From: Hyphomicrobiales bacterium
GTDB lineage: Bacteria > Pseudomonadota > Alphaproteobacteria > Rhizobiales > Beijerinckiaceae
Length of the DNA: 64,000 nt
Direction of reading: 5' to 3'
NCBI GenBank assembly: GCA_900466745.1
Contig: UBNE01000001.1
Coordinates: forward strand, 1-64,000
Positions within the stretch are counted from its first letter, which is position 1; the number at the start of each line of letters is the position of its first letter. The notes below the pieces were generated by a model, which saw only the letters and a program-made list of their open reading frames with translations, made no database searches and was not told the DNA's origin. Shown here in pieces: positions 63,911-64,000 of the stretch. A program made the position numbers and the translations under genes.

Positions 63911-64000
63911 GTGAGCGCCTCGCCGGAACGACTCCAGCGCGACACCGAAACCGGCTCCCGCCGCCAGATTCTCGACCATGCCGCGCGGCTACTGCGCAAT
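63911..64000 (+). CDS. TetR family transcriptional regulator, cut by the window end
   Basis: Only the first 30 codons are present. The GTG start at 63911 is followed by a polar leader and then SRRQILDHAARLLRN, the first helix of a TetR DNA-binding domain. It follows the acyl-CoA dehydrogenase gene on the same strand, and is the natural candidate to bind the ACCTACC/GGTAGGT palindrome upstream of that gene and to control the carboxylase operon. Confidence 0.75.
   Translation, partial: MSASPERLQRDTETGSRRQILDHAARLLRN

Overview
The window looks like ordinary chromosome of a high-GC alphaproteobacterium of the order Hyphomicrobiales. The gene order ptsP-prfA-prmC-DUF4167-clpB, the metX-metW pair and several Hyphomicrobiales-style intergenic palindromes support this. 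Bosea or a close relative is my best guess, but that is an inference from gene content and composition, not a search result. Most of the sequence is densely coded, GC-rich housekeeping and catabolic DNA. The clear exception is a small, visibly less GC-rich island at 40.8-43.6 kb.

Layout. 0-3 kb: substrate-binding protein and fused two-domain permease of an iron/phosphonate-type ABC importer, with no ATPase in view. 3-8.4 kb: transaldolase plus SDR dehydrogenase, an HdeD-like membrane protein, a secreted hypothetical, a ThDP enzyme of the acetolactate synthase family and a VapBC-type toxin-antitoxin pair. 8.4-15.2 kb: a lysine/glutarate catabolic block (family III CoA-transferase, glutaryl-CoA dehydrogenase, aminoadipate-semialdehyde dehydrogenase, LysR regulator, FAD amine oxidase). 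15.2-20.5 kb: DinB protein, LysE exporter, split chromate transporter, M20 peptidase, and a TetR regulator divergent from a small membrane protein. 20.5-25 kb: trehalose block (GH15, otsB, otsA). 25-35.4 kb: nitrogen-PTS enzyme I, release factor 1 and its methyltransferase, DUF4167, MOSC and DUF2293 proteins, ClpB. 35.5-40.6 kb: metW-metX, then chorismate mutase, hisC and tyrA.

40.7-43.6 kb: tRNA-Thr(CGT) is followed by a tyrosine integrase and a tiny minus-strand set of genes. That set has two paralogous AlpA/excisionase-like proteins, one unknown protein and a chain of overlapping micro-ORFs. An imperfect copy of the tRNA 3' end closes the element. Short repeats spaced 10-11 bp apart sit in front of, or between, these genes. 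This is the most unusual part of the window.

43.7-58.5 kb: DUF4239 protein, EamA transporter divergent from a MocR-type regulator, a divergent hemC, a dipeptide-type ABC importer set with three hydrolases (M81, amidohydrolase, AspA/AstE-like) but no ATPase gene, then an outer-membrane barrel and a glycine-rich secreted protein that share an AT-rich promoter region. 58.5-64 kb: a biotin-dependent acyl-CoA carboxylase (alpha and beta subunits) divergent from an acyl-CoA dehydrogenase, with a TetR regulator cut by the window edge and a strong TetR-type palindrome in the shared promoter region.

At least ten intergenic dyad elements of three or four sequence families are scattered through the window. 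They sit repeatedly between genes of one operon, and one has supplied the C-terminus of a membrane protein.
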